Part shown: piece after piece, positions 45,391 through 57,479 of the stretch | Layout of the letters: the number at the start of each line of letters is the position of its first letter | Position numbering within the stretch: position 1 is the stretch's first letter | DNA from: Rhabdophis nuchalis | Lineage: Eukaryota; Chordata; Lepidosauria; Squamata; Natricidae | Length of the DNA: 64,000 nt | NCBI GenBank assembly: GCA_039707465.1 | Contig: CM077647.1 | Coordinates: 41,446,610 to 41,510,609 of the forward strand | Direction of reading: 5' to 3' | The notes under the pieces: model-generated | Seen by the model: only the letters and a program-made list of their open reading frames with translations | The model's database searches: none | Told to the model about the DNA's origin: nothing | Program-made: the position numbers and the translations under genes

Positions 45391-47234
45391 ATTACATGAT
45401 ACTGTTACGTCCTTAATCATGCAAACTCGCACTGTTTGAATCTATATGCATGTGCATACATGTAAAATAATGCTTCCAAACCACTAATATATGAATTTGA
45501 CATACAATAATCATGTTTTAAATTAGAATGTTATTCTTTAGAAAGTATAAAATTATTTTTAAAAGGTTAAATTTTAAAAAGATGCCTAAATGGTTGTATT
45601 AGCTTCTAGTTCATTTAAAATAAACTCAAATTCATACACATTGGTCACGAGGGAATTCACTGAAGAAATCCATATGAACTTGTCAGGAATACATATGAGA
45701 TGAGGTTATCTGATTTAGAGTTTATAAAGCAGTGTTCCTTAATGCTTCAATTGATCCAAGATTTGGGCCATGAGTAAAATCTGGTTTCTTACCTTAACAT
45801 TTTCCTTGTGCCATTTGGTGACTTCAAAGGAAACACTTGTGTTTGGAACTGAACTGAAGTGGCTGACATGTTACTTCTTTTGGATTACTTGATTGTTGGT
45901 TATTTTTCTTATTGATTTTGTGTCCTCCTAAATGATGACAATGGTAGTGACAAACATTATGTCTTTGTTTGAATAAACATTGAAAATGACTTGTTCAATC
46001 AATCCTGTTTAGGGAATCAAAGCTCTTCCTCTTTTTGTGTGTGTAGCCTGTGGAGTGGAGTTTTCATTTGTGATCATCATCTTGACTTTTTAAATCCTGC
46101 TTTGTGGACACACCTGATGCCAAATATTTGGCCATTAAAACACAAGAAAGGGGTGAAGAAAAATAGCATGTGCAACAAGAGCAAGGAAATAAAACCCACA
46201 ATGGAGGTACAAGGCAATTCAAAGCTCAAACAGTTATGTCACATAACTATAGTAATATTAGTAATCGGATAGTTACAAGCTCCAATATGCTGCCAACTCA
46301 AACATTAATTAAGGGAGATATATGGGGCTAAAATGTTTTGTTTTTGTTTCAGTGTGTTACAAATGCTTTGTTTTGTTTTTTTTTAATTTGGTTTGGTTTG
46401 TAACAAAAGAAGCTCAAAATAATTAATTAACCACTAATTTATATAGTGAGGATGAATCAAGGCTGGTGGGGTGAGGATCACAAATGGGAGCTCAAAGGAA
46501 AAGTGTTGGCTTTCCAAGTGTGTTTTTGTTGCACACAAATCATTCTGTCTGTCTCTTAGCCAGCTATCTATCTATCTATGTATGTCTGTATATCCACACA
46601 CAAATGTATACATAAACGTGAAGAAACAAGCCTTGAAATAATCTTAAAGTACAATTCTGAACATGTTCAAAGATCATGAAAAAATGTAATTTATTGATTT
46701 TAAATTAATGATTTTTTCTGAACCTAGCCATTCTGGTTTATAGCTATTGATTAGAGTTTAGGACAATGTGTGAACTGAGCTGTATGTGGCTGTCAACAAA
46801 TACGATCCAGCAAACATAACATATGAATATAGTATGAACAAACTAGATTTGGTAAGATTGTTTCAGTTGAAGAGTTTTATTTATTTATCAACACTTATAC
46901 ACACAAATACATACACTGCCACATTATCAATTGCTCACTGTTATTCTGTTTTGAAGTACTGTGAAGTGTTCAGAGTCATGGACAAGATGGACAGCTATAT
47001 ACATTCATTCAATCAATCATTTAATCAATCAATCAGTGGTTCTACACTTCTATCAAAGTTACACAAAAATATTTTGTTTCATGTTATTTGTGAATATTCT
47101 GGTCTGTGAAAGTGAAAAGAAACGCGTTATGTGGAAACCAATCTCTCTGGAAAAGTCTATGTTACACTTCCAAAAGTGGTATACAATAAAAGAGTTAAAA
47201 TAGCAAAGAAATGTCAAAGTTTAAGATCAATAAT

Positions 47235-47235
<1 letters not shown>
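45391..47235. other. Non-coding DNA
   Basis: No gene or repeat family recognised. ORFs at 45991-46272 and 46786-47109 have no domain signature. A short (CTAT)n lies near 46563-46580. Confidence 0.5.
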
Positions 47236-47310
<75 letters not shown>

Positions 47311-47365
47311 CCTACCTACCTACCTACCTACCTACCTACCTACCTACCTACCTACCTACCTACCT
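47236..47365. repeat. (TATC)n(TACC)n compound microsatellite
   Basis: About 18 TATC units change abruptly to about 14 TACC units. The + frames reading YLSIYLSI then YLPTYLPT are artefacts. Confidence 0.97.
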
Positions 47366-48811
47366 CTATAAAACTGCCAATTCTATATTATTCAATTTTA
47401 TATACTTTAACTCTGGGCTTCTCATAGGAATAGTAACAACAACAGACATATAACAAGGAAAGTAACCAACATCAAATTCCACTCACCTGTGATTCCATCA
47501 TCAACATCCAGTATCCTGAAAAAGCATCCCCCCAATATTAGGTTAGAGCTAATGATTAAGCAGGTGAAAGCTTCTAAAATCCAGTGGAGGGAGGGGAGGT
47601 TTCACAGGCTAGAGAGAAGGCATGCTGCCTAGATCGTGCTATATGACAATATTTGAGAAAAGGGACCATTTTATTTAACCTGCTAAGTGGGAAGATGCTT
47701 TCAGGAAAAGTTGGTTTTTCATATAATCTTGTCTCATGTCATGAAGGGTTAAAGGGAAATAACCAATATCTTCAACTATACACAGAAAAAACGGGAAGCT
47801 ACTGCAACAACATAGTACTGCTATAACATGAGGAAACCAAAGGGCAATATATTATCTTAACCTTGAAATTAAGCTGTGGAAAGACTGAAAATAAGAATAA
47901 CCATACCTCCTACATCCCAGGAAATTATATCCCTAAAACAAATAGGCAGATTGACCTAATATAATAGCCTAATTAAACAATTTATTCAAATTATGGTACA
48001 TTTCCCCCCAAAATTGACTCTAGCACTTATAACAGCCACCAATATATTTTGTGGTCTCTCAGCCTACAATCTTAACAATTTTTATGTAAATTGTGAAATG
48101 CTGTAAACAGTATCTTTGTTTTTAGGATTGATTCAATCAGTTTTATTATCCACATCCAGTACTTTGCATAAAACACATATTCTGGTAGCAACAACAAAAA
48201 AGAAACTATCTGGCTTACTGCATTTGCAATTAATTTTGCAAGATAAACTTGGAAGTAGCATATTTCTTGTTTTATTATGCTGGTTCTCCAACCCACTGTT
48301 TTCTGTAAATTTGGTTGAGTTAACAAAATAGGCGTTTACATATACTATAATACTCTGAAATACTGACACCTTGTGGACAGTAAAATATACCAGTGAAAAA
48401 AATGGCAGAAATTATTTTTCTTTACATCTTTCATTTTCTCATTTTATTTTCTAGTGAAAATAAAATTTATGTAACCGATTTACATGTTATGAACAACAAA
48501 TCCGTGGCAAAATTCACCCTTTATTTCAATGCATGAGTTTGGCAGTAAACATTATTAAAATACTTTACAAACTAGGTGTGATAGTTCAAATAATAAAAAC
48601 ATTCTGAAAGTCCCATGCAATCCATAAGTAAACATGAACAAATGTGTTAGATTTCTATTGAATTTATGAAATCAAAATAGAAGATATATAAATAATAAAG
48701 ACAGTGTTCTTCAGAAATAGGATTCAGGATAGATCTGTAATCTGATGACATGAAGTTTAATTGTTTTAATCTGGAATATATGTGACAAATTCACAAATCT
48801 ATCCACCGCTA
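47366..48811. other. Non-coding DNA
   Basis: No supported feature. The overlapping short ORFs at 48072-48369 on both strands are not convincing. Confidence 0.5.
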
Positions 48812-49130
48812 AGGTGGCGTGGTGACTCAGTGATTAAGACACTGGGCTTGTTGGCTGGAAAGCCCAGGTTCAAGTTGTGAGCACTACATGATAGAGTGAT
48901 TCCCATCGCCGCCCCAGGTCCTGCCTACCTAGCAATTCGAAAGAATGCAAATGCAAGTAGATTAACAGGTACCATTTTGGTGGAAAGTTAACATTGCTCC
49001 ATGACATAATGCTGGCCACATGATCAGGGAAATGTCTTCAGACAAGGCTCAGTGCCCTTGAAACAGAGATGAGCTCTACCTCCTACAGTCTGCAATGACT
49101 AGTGGACTAAAATCTGCATGGACCCCCTCC
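48812..49130 (+). mobile_element. tRNA-derived SINE, family B
   Basis: The head GTGGCGTGGTGACTCAGTG (A-box-like) and GGTTCAAGT (B-box-like) resemble a tRNA gene and would form an internal pol III promoter. The body CAATTCGAAAGAATGCAAAT, CATTTTGGTGGAAAGTTAAC and GGCCACATGATCAGGGAAAT is the counterpart of the inverted copy at 11315-11662. Confidence 0.85.
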
Positions 49131-49960
49131 TAGGAACCACTAGGAACATAATTGTATTATTCCAATTGTAGTGGAATCAAAGATGAATTTATTGTCAGTA
49201 AGATAATCTAACTAATGATATGGCTAGCCCTGAACAGAAAAACTGAAGAAGAGGACAAGGGTCTTATTCAAAGAGCCATGCAAAATATATAAATGGAGTT
49301 GGGTGATACTTACGTTGTTCTTTCCATGTGATCTGATGTGGACAGTCAAAGCTTATTTTAATAGAGCTTAAATATACATTAAAAGTCATATGTGAGACAT
49401 GTTGACCTGTTGAATTAAAAGGTGTTTAATTTTGTCATTTTATTCTTTGAAATCAACATATCAACCATTTACTATGGAATTAGATTTTACAGAGAACAAA
49501 AATATTTATTTTTCAGTTTCTGCCTAAAAGTGAACATAGACTCTTTGGAAATATGTCAAATGTCTGCCCTCCAGATTTTAAGTAATTCTGTTTTTGACTA
49601 AAACGTACAATTCTTTCCCCTTTTCTTGCAATTCTCTTTTCCTTGTTTTAGGAAAATAATAATTTGTAGTCCTAAGAACTTTGTTTGTTTGTATCAGTAT
49701 TTGAATAGTCTACGCTACAGTTTCTTCTCTTGGTCTAGCGGATCATTGATTTCTATTCAGGAACCAATGGAAAGGGGGGAAAAATTCAATATTCTATTAA
49801 CAAAAAGAAGAGGAACAGTGAATCTGATTCCCAACTGAAGTTGCAAAACACTAAAGCATAGAAATGAAAAGGTCACAGTCAAACAGAAATATCTAGTACC
49901 TGGCATCTTTCCTTATAGCCTTTAAGAAGTACCTTGAAATTTGGCTTGACCATTGGATCA
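49131..49960. other. Non-coding DNA
   Basis: No feature seen. The 70-codon frame at 49626-49838 has no motif. Confidence 0.5.
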
Positions 49961-49996
49961 GGCAGGCAGGCAGGCAGACAGAAAGACAGACAGACG
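49961..49996. repeat. (GGCA)n/(GACA)n short repeat
   Basis: CAGGCAGGCAGGCAGGCAG followed by GACAGAAAGACAGACAGACG. Confidence 0.93.
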
Positions 49997-52900
49997 GTCA
50001 GATCATGGAATGAGAAATTTTATAAGACTAAATTTTCAAAGATGTAGGATCCAAAATTCATTAACTATGTCAAATATTGAAATCCTGATGTGTGTCTAAT
50101 TTAGTGTGCTAATGCATTTTCATCATACATCAAAAATACTGTATACATATACACATATACTGTAAATGTATTAGTAGAATTTTTTAATAAAATTGTGGTC
50201 ATTAAATTAGATATTACTGTGAAAACTGTTTGTAAAAAATGTATATGAAAATGCATATATTTGAAGAAATGCACATATATGAATTTTCATCCGAACTTGC
50301 AGGGGGCAGATTTATTTATTTGGACTTTTGCTCTGATCCAATTATGTAATTAAAGTTTCAGTTTATAAAATCACAGTGCTCTATAACATAAAAATAAAAT
50401 GATTGCCCACAGTCTAGGAAAGGGACAAAGTAAACAGAGGAGAATGGGCTAAAACACCATTTCAATCTCCTCCTCATTTTCTTTTCATTTGAAAAAAAAT
50501 GATTATAGGTTACATGGATATCCTATGTCATGTCAAGCAAGCATCACTGATATCGAAAGAGGCTTCCTTAAAAGATTAATGAAGGGTCAAATTTAAAAGA
50601 ATCCATCATAGTTTCCCCTGTGATGTAATTTCTACTAAGTGGCCTTTTCCAACAGGTGTAAGCTCTTAGTACAGAATAGAGTCTTTTGCTCCCATCTAAT
50701 CCTTTCAAAGTAGTGGGATAATGTGTCACTTATCAAATTTACATTAAAAGTGAATAAATTGTTTTGCAAAGTGCATCACAGTGTGAAGCCCTCTCTGGTT
50801 CAGCTTTGAATTCTGAAATGCCACAGTCCGTAAAAATAGTATGCAGTTGGGGACAATTGGTAAGTCATACACCTACATACAAAACACACAAAAGAAACTG
50901 AGAGGGAGGAAAGATCCTATATACACAGAGACAAGCTTTGCCAGAAAGCAACTGAAGCATATTCATGATAAGCACAATCTTAGACAACTGTGCACTGATG
51001 CTGTTTCACTATAATTACAACAGCAAAAATCAGGGCTGAATCATGAACCTTGTTTGTAAAACTCTTTATTCTTAATAGAAAGATGCTATTGTTTAAAGAA
51101 TAGAACAATCTATTTAAAAGTCAATTTTTTAAAAGAAATATTTTGTTTCCTTCCATTTTAAAAATATTGTTTTAATTATTCTTAATTGTTATTTTAAGTA
51201 TTTCTAAGTAGAGTGTTAAGGTTTAAAGCCCATCAGTAAGAAAAATTTACTATGGGATATGATCAATATCCTTAGCAACTGCCATAGAATCTGAAGTCAT
51301 CAGTGAAAAGCAAATGTAGAAACAACCTATGAGTTATTTGATAGCAAGGGCAGAGCAGGACAAGAAGGGGAAAATTCATGGTAGGAACAACATATCATTT
51401 CAATGGAAAAACCTTCTGTTTTGTGTGCATCCCAAAAGCTTTTCACATATCATAATGGTGTTTTTGTTATTCTGGATAAAGCAGTGAGTTGTGGATGGCA
51501 TTGCACTACGTCTTGGAGCTGTGGTGATATGGAGAAAATGGTAACCTCTCTAGTCCTCAACTAAACTAAACCAGGGAACTTTGTATATAATCATGTTGGA
51601 AATTGGGAAAAAAAATACTTGTAAGTACTGTCAAGCTCAGTAAATGGTCTTTGGAAGTAAATGGTCTTTGGAAGAAGAGAGAACTTTTATCTCAATGCTG
51701 AGTTGATACAAATTATTTTTTTACAGTAATAATAGAAAGTGTGCCACTTAAAAGTTGTTCTTTTATACTAAATAAATCAATATATGACTGTATTCATACT
51801 CAAACACATACGCTCCATACTTGCTTAAAACACGTAGGTTTTAGAGTACTGTGGAGCTGGTATTCATGGTCTGTTAAATCGGCACACCGTACTTAAGGAA
51901 GAAAATAACTATTGTCTCATGATAGCTTCCAGAAAGAGGGAATGGGAAATAGTCTTAAATGCAATTTCAGGCAACATGTATACAGCAAAGCATAACCTTC
52001 TATATCTGTTTTCCTCTTTTCTGGGTCCAAATTACACATATCCTCAGGTGGAAGAGGAACTACATATTGAGGCAAGGAACTGAGCAGAAAGAAGTAATTA
52101 TTCCTTTCGACCTGCTAGCTATTTTCTCTACTCTATCCCTCCAGAGATTTTGCAATATTAAGAAATAAACAAAATTAGTTTTTTAAAATAAATCAGTTCT
52201 GTATCTTTCTTTAAGCTGTTTATGTAAATTTGATGTTCCAATTATCATTATAATTTATAGAAAATATGTCACTTTTTATATTCTGATAACTATTGTGACA
52301 GTACATTTTAAAAAGCGCAATTGCCTGCTAATTTTTCTTCTATATAGTTGGCAATTAGTTGACCCTTACAGAGATGAAGATACAACTTCCACTTTATATC
52401 AGTTGGCATAAATCTATGGCTTCTAGCTCCCCTTTGCTTACTTCATGTAATCTTTGGCTTCTTCACGAAAACCTCTCCACAAGTGAAAAGTATCATCTAC
52501 CCATTCACTGCTGGACTTATATTAAAAAAAGAGAAGAGTAAAGGACAGTCAGTAATAATTAATGGAAAGTAGGAGAGAAGAGAAAGAAAACCCTCATTCC
52601 ACAAAATATTGGCTTTCGACTTAGTTGCCAAAATATCATCACTGATATTTATGCATTTATGTATCACTTTCACAGGAATATTCTTTATTCCCACTAAGTA
52701 AACCAGACCAACTAATCAACTCCACAGAAAGAATAAACCTACTTTTATTAAAATCTGATATATTGTAATAAAGGAATTTATCAAATGTGATTGAGATGTA
52801 TCTTTTTTATACTCATGTAAATCAGACTGATGTCTGTCTGAATCTCTTTTATTTAATTTCTGGCTGTTGTGGATGTAGGATATGCTTCACCCCTCATTAC

Positions 52901-54983
52901 TTTGATACATTTCTCTATCAAGGTCATATTCTTTACTTTACATCTGCCTTTTCTCTTAGAGCTCAAAACAGCTGGCATGGAGAGAGGTTCACTAATTTTA
53001 CAGTATACCCACAGCAAGAACTCTGTAAAGATGCTTGCATTTAGAGATAATTGCTCCAAAGCCATCTAGTAAACCCTGTGATTAAGCCTTCCCAGCCCTC
53101 ATTTAACACATCAACCACTATACTACATAGTCTCTCAGAGAGAATGCCTGATTTCTGGCTATAGCAAATTTAAGCTCTTCCCCCTGAAGATTCCTTCTGG
53201 TACATTCCCACTGGTTCTCACTATCCAAACAAAAACTGGCTAATCATGAGCAGAATAGTGAGCAAAATATCTTCTTTAACATTCGCTTCCTCAGTGCCAA
53301 CATTTGTCCATAACCAAGATTTGCTGTATCATCAGATAACTAAATAAGATTCAGTTTGTCAGTACCATGGATCAACCTTATCAGAACCAATGCCTGTGGC
53401 ACTAATTATATGCACAATAGATTTAAAAATTATGTCCTGGAATAATCTTGCTTTCATATTATCTTGAGGTGCTTTAATCTGCAATACTGCCCTTAAGTAG
53501 TAAGTTTTTCCTGCCTGAATGTGGGGCTGGACATATGACATTTACTACATAATGACTGAAAATCAGTATTGAAAAAATACAAATTCTCCAACCTTCAGCT
53601 CTTCATTACTCTTAGAACACAGATTATATCTCCCTTAATTTTAGGAATAAATGAAGTTAATATTCTAACAAGTTTATCCTTTTTATGTGAGCACTTGTTT
53701 CTCACAGGAAAAACTGCCTCTCATGCTCCAAATCCTAGCTATTAACTAGCTGTATATTCAGTCTAGCTATAAAAGAAAATTCTCAAACATTATTTTTTTT
53801 GCATGCAACTTCCTCAGTATTTGCTAGAATAGCACCATTTATAGTTGATCAATGGAAAATTAATACAACCTATAAAAATATTTTTAATAAAATATTAAAA
53901 ATAATACTTTTTGCAATCACCTCATAACACTCTATTGGGATTAATATTTTTCAAAGCATAACACAGATGTCTCCAAATGCATTGGGCTTGATGGAATGCT
54001 TGAAATGTATTTATGCCTCTTTTTATATTAATTTACAGAGCATGGATGGCCTTGGAACATTATAGTCAGCAATTGTCCTATTTTAAGTAGAAAGAATAAG
54101 CACTGATTGACTACAAGCTCAGACTCAGTAGTGATTGGTTGAAGGTGCTCTCTAAGAGTTCCAGATTCACGAGTATATAGACAACACTATGCTGAAAGTG
54201 TATAAAATTAACAGATGGTGAGGATAATGTGGAGAAATTGTGGGTTGCTTTTAAAATACGCTGGGAGTCATTAGCAAATAGAAAGCTGATGGTGTGGCAG
54301 ACCTCACTACAATTTCATTTGCCACATTTTACTACCTTTTGCAATGATCCAGGAAGTCATATCACATCTCATTTAATTCTTTCTTGTAGCTGCTTCTTAA
54401 TTCATGGCACATTTTTCCAGGGACTAGTTTCTTTTTAATGCAAGGACAAGAAACTCAGAAACTGAAAACAATAATTTTCAAAAGAATTGTTCATCAATAG
54501 ACTAAAGTGGGGGTAAATAAGCATAAAAATATAATAAAGGATAGTGATTTGGGTACTTGCCAAAGGTCAAAGAAACATGCACATTAAAAATTCTGTTCAT
54601 ATTGCTGAGCATGACTGCCTTCTCATTGTAATTGAGAAAATGTTTAAAATAATGTGACAGTAGTTATGTATAGTGTAGTGCAGTATAATGTATAGTTAAT
54701 AACATAAAATACAACAAAGTGGGGTCTTATTGCAGTTCACTCTATTTGAATATTTACAAACCACTTAAAACAATGCAAATACGCTTAAAGGTGAAAAACT
54801 TAATCTCTCTATGATTAAACTATTTTTTTCTTTCTTTTCAATGTCCTGGATTCATGTCCAACCATGGCTAAGAAGCACATCTTATAGTGAGGAAACAATA
54901 ATGATGTGGTATTATTAGGTAATCAGAATGAATGTGGTCACCTCACATTCTTTATAAGATTTATATAAAGATTTATACTTTAT
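49997..54983. other. Longest repeat-poor stretch (5 kb), non-coding
   Basis: No transposable element, RNA gene or supported exon. A small 17-bp tandem duplication (TAAATGGTCTTTGGAAG) is at 51641-51674. The part 50480-50850 has balanced composition and may be a conserved non-coding element. ORFs at 51959-52168, 52359-52541, 52787-53069 and 54229-54438 show no domain. Confidence 0.5.
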
Positions 54984-56033
54984 ATGGTCTATAAAGTAGA
55001 CCATAACCTACTATTAGATAAAGTAGAAAATTGTGGGTTAGACAGCACCACCACCAAATGGATTCGTAACTGGCTGACCAACCGCACTCAACGAGTAGTC
55101 CTCAATGGAACTGCATCTACATGGAAGGAAGTATGCAGTGGAGTCCCCCAAGGCTCTGTTTTAGGCCCAGTACTCTTTAACATCTTCATCAACGATTTGG
55201 ATGAGGGGATAAATGGGGAACTCATCAAATTCGCAGACGACACCAAGCTGGCAGGAATAGCCAACACTCCAGAAGATAGGCTTAAGATACAGAAGGATCT
55301 AGACAAACTTGAACATTGGGCACTGTCTAATAAAATGAAATTCAATTGTGAAAAAAGTAAGGTCCTACATATAGGCAAGAAAAACCAAATGCACAAGTAC
55401 AGTATAGGTGGTACCTTGCTCAATAGTAGCAACTGTGAGAGGGATCTCGGAATCCTAGTGGACAACCATTTAAATATGAGCCAGCAGTGTGCAGCAGCTG
55501 CCAAAAAAGCCAACACAGTTCTAGGCTGCATCAACAGAGGGATAGAATCTAGATCGCGTGAAGTGTTAATGCCACTGTATAGTGCCTTGGTAAGGCCACA
55601 CTTGGAATACTGCATACAGTTTTGGTCGCCACGATGTAGAAAAGACGTGGAGACTCTGGAAAGAGTGCAAAGAAGAGCAACCAAGATGATTAGAGGACTG
55701 GAGACTAAGACATATGAAGAACGGCTGCAGGAACTGGGTATGTCTAGTTTGATGAAGAGAAGGACCAGGGGAGACATGATAGCAGTGTTCCGATATCTCA
55801 GAGGGTGCCACAAAGAAGAGGGAGTCAAACTTTTCTCCAAGACACCTGGGGGCAGGACAAGGAGCAATGGGTGGAAACTAACCAAGGAGAGAAGCAACTT
55901 AGAACTAAGGAGAAATTTCCTAACAGTAAGAACAATTAACCTCTGGAACAGCTTGCCTCCAGCAGTTGTGAATGCCCCAACCCTGGAAGTCTTTAAAAAG
56001 ATGTTAGACAGCCATTTGTCTGAAATGGTATAA
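54984..56033 (+). CDS. CR1 ORF2 C-terminal fragment, open frame (349 codons)
   Basis: The frame opens by chance just upstream of the truncation (MVYK comes from flank or junction) and contains KVDHNLLLDKVENCGL, then RT motif B, VPQGSVLGPVLFNIFINDL (residues about 54-72), and motif C FADDTKLAG (about 82-90) with both catalytic Asp present. The connection and C-terminal region follow: NCERDLGILVDNHLNMSQQC, RPHLEYCIQFWSPR, RVQRRATKMIRGLE, GDMIAVFRYLRGCHKEEG and INLWNSLPPAVVN. The endonuclease and RT motifs 0-A are lost, so it cannot be active, but no stop or frameshift has accumulated, which indicates a recent insertion. No promoter is evident; not a host gene. Confidence 0.9.
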   Translation: MVYKVDHNLLLDKVENCGLDSTTTKWIRNWLTNRTQRVVLNGTASTWKEVCSGVPQGSVLGPVLFNIFINDLDEGINGELIKFADDTKLAGIANTPEDRLKIQKDLDKLEHWALSNKMKFNCEKSKVLHIGKKNQMHKYSIGGTLLNSSNCERDLGILVDNHLNMSQQCAAAAKKANTVLGCINRGIESRSREVLMPLYSALVRPHLEYCIQFWSPRCRKDVETLERVQRRATKMIRGLETKTYEERLQELGMSSLMKRRTRGDMIAVFRYLRGCHKEEGVKLFSKTPGGRTRSNGWKLTKERSNLELRRNFLTVRTINLWNSLPPAVVNAPTLEVFKKMLDSHLSEMV

Positions 56034-56114
56034 GATTCCTGCCCATGCAGGGGGTTGGACTAGAAGACCTACAAGGTCCCTTCCAACTCTGCTATTGTAT
56101 TGTATTGTATTGTA
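54984..56114 (+). mobile_element. CR1 LINE, young 5'-truncated copy
   Basis: CR1 sequence begins at about 54993 in mid-RT and runs unbroken to the 3' UTR (GGGGGTTGGACTAGAAGACC) and the tail of four ATTGT units at 56093-56113. No poly(A). Same subfamily as 4364-4615 and 27917-28323, and the best preserved of them. No clear target duplication. Confidence 0.95.
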
Positions 56115-56222
56115 ATGACACAATTACATTCATTGAAATAATTAAGCCAATGTAATTCTATATGGTAAATCATCCTTATAAGAATTCCATGAATCTCTGT
56201 TGTTATTAGAACTTGGGAGAGC

Positions 56223-56371
56223 TATTAGAACAGAGATGCCAAACTGGCAGCCCATGGGCAAGACGCAACATCTGCACACCATGCCAACCCCAACCCCAAA
56301 ATGGGAAAAATGTCACGAAACATCACGTGAGGGCAACATGATGCTGCAGGTTTGACACCCATGTATTAGAG
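56223..56371. mobile_element. Short hAT-type MITE with 8-bp duplication
   Basis: Element at 56231-56363 (133 bp): ends CAGAGATGCCAAAC and GTTTGACACCCATG are inverted repeats matching at 11 of 14. Flanking octamers TATTAGAA (56223-56230) and TATTAGAG (56364-56371) differ at one base. The tip (CAGGGGTGTCAAAC-like) is typical of hAT-Charlie MITEs. Confidence 0.85.
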
Positions 56372-56454
56372 TAATTCTGAGAATGTGATATAAAGCTTGT
56401 AAAAAAATAATTTGGTTTTTAAAAAAAGAAATATGCCACTAAATCCTGTTTCTA

Positions 56455-56660
56455 CATTACCATGGCCTTATTTTCAGGGAGGTCTTATTATTTTTCAGGT
56501 ACAGGAGGTGGTGAACATTTTCACTTCATGGCTGCTGCTGTGTTGCAATATTTTGGGGGAGGGCTTATTTTCAGGGGAGGGCTTATTTGAGCGGATGTAC
56601 TCAAAAGTCCAATTGGGCTTATTATCCAACTCTTATTTTCAGGGAAACAGGGTACTACAC
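56455..56660 (-). repeat. Interspersed repeat with recurring CTTATTTTCAGGG units
   Basis: Read on the minus strand it starts TACCCTGTTTCCCTGAAAAT and repeats CCCTGAAAATAAG several times. I recall this wording as an interspersed reptile repeat; no ends or class could be assigned. Confidence 0.6.
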
Positions 56661-57085
56661 CCTATAATCTTCGGATGTCAGGGGTGTATTTGTTGGTTTT
56701 AAAAATGTATATTTTTAAAGTTGCTTGTAAGCAAAATTACTTTCTCAAAACAAAAATACAAAATATGAAATACAAAAAGAGAAATGTTTATAGAAAATCA
56801 CTTGTAGATAGATGACACCCATCTGTCTACTCTTCTGGCATTAATCAGAAACAGCCTTAAAAGTCATGTTGGAGGAGAAAAGATAAGGCACAGGTTGAAT
56901 GGAAGGACGTTCTAAATATCTGGGGTCCTTACATTTTAGAGAAATGCTTCACAATTCAAATCAAATGCTTCTTCACATACATGTGGCTAGGTAACTGAGC
57001 AAACTATTAGCAAAATGTATAAAAACAAAAATCATTAGCACATGATCTTCAGTTTTACTGATTTTACTGTTATTTTAAGACTGGC
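56661..57085. other. Non-coding AT-rich DNA
   Basis: No feature; flank of the Gypsy element. Confidence 0.5.
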
Positions 57086-57120
57086 TGTTGCATACGACAC
57101 CCGCTTGAATTCCCCGGCAA

Positions 57121-57159
57121 CAGCCAGTCGCGTCTGATTGGCTAAGACGCGACTGGCTG
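57121..57159. promoter_or_regulatory. Perfect 15-bp-arm hairpin in the LTR
   Basis: CAGCCAGTCGCGTCT (57121-57135) and AGACGCGACTGGCTG (57145-57159) are perfect inverted repeats around GATTGGCTA, which carries an inverted CCAAT box. Present in both LTRs. A role in transcription is inferred only from position. Confidence 0.85.
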
Positions 57160-57195
57160 CAGCCGAAGCGGGAGACGCGCCGATTGGCCGGCGTT

Positions 57196-57224
57196 CTGAC
57201 AGCTCGTATATAAAGAGCTGTCAG
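57196..57224 (+). promoter_or_regulatory. TATA box held in the loop of an inverted repeat
   Basis: CTGACAGCTC (57196-57205) pairs perfectly with GAGCTGTCAG (57215-57224); the 9-base loop is the TATA box, GTATATAAA. The same structure, with one loop substitution, is in the right LTR. The box would start LTR transcription about 25-30 bp downstream. Confidence 0.8.
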
Positions 57225-57288
57225 AGCGAAGGCGCGCGCTTTTTGTACCTATATACTCACAGTTGCTGTTCTTCTGTTTGTTCCCGTA

Positions 57289-57294
57289 AATAAA
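57289..57294 (+). terminator. LTR polyadenylation signal AATAAA
   Basis: AATAAA about 80 bp after the TATA box and 50 bp before the LTR end, the normal place for the R-region signal. Confidence 0.6.
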
Positions 57295-57479
57295 AAGAGC
57301 CGTTGGATCTGCCGGGTCTGGACCCTTCTTGACCACCTAACACTGGCGACGAGGACTGCGGCCCGGCGTCGATCCTCCTAACCGTAACTCTTCTCCCTGC
57401 GGGAACGAAGAGACGTTCACCCTCCGTGCCGGAGAAAAGATTCTCCCCACGCTCTGGGCTCGCATCTCTGCTCGCCCTC

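Larger units (their letters stand above)
57086..57342 (+). mobile_element. Gypsy left LTR (257 bp), forward
   Basis: Starts TGTTGCATACGACACCC and ends GACCACCTAACA (TG...CA). It contains two ATTGG (inverted CCAAT) words near 57137 and 57183, a TATATAAA box at 57207-57214 and a poly(A) signal AATAAA at 57289-57294. Immediately after it, CTGGCGACGAGGACTGC is the expected place of a primer-binding site; the tRNA was not identified. Except for one substitution and a 2-bp GC indel it is the exact reverse complement of 59184-59438. Confidence 0.93.

Noticed and set aside
47131..47453. ORFs reading YLSIYLSI and YLPTYLPT
   Set aside because: Artefacts of the TATC/TACC microsatellite.
55088..55897. 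269-codon minus ORF
   Set aside because: Antisense of the CR1 RT frame, which carries all the motifs.
57426..57479. Upstream GTG as start of the Gypsy polyprotein
   Set aside because: A eukaryotic retroelement would use the ATG at 57480, which begins the conserved gag wording; the 18 extra codons are probably leader.
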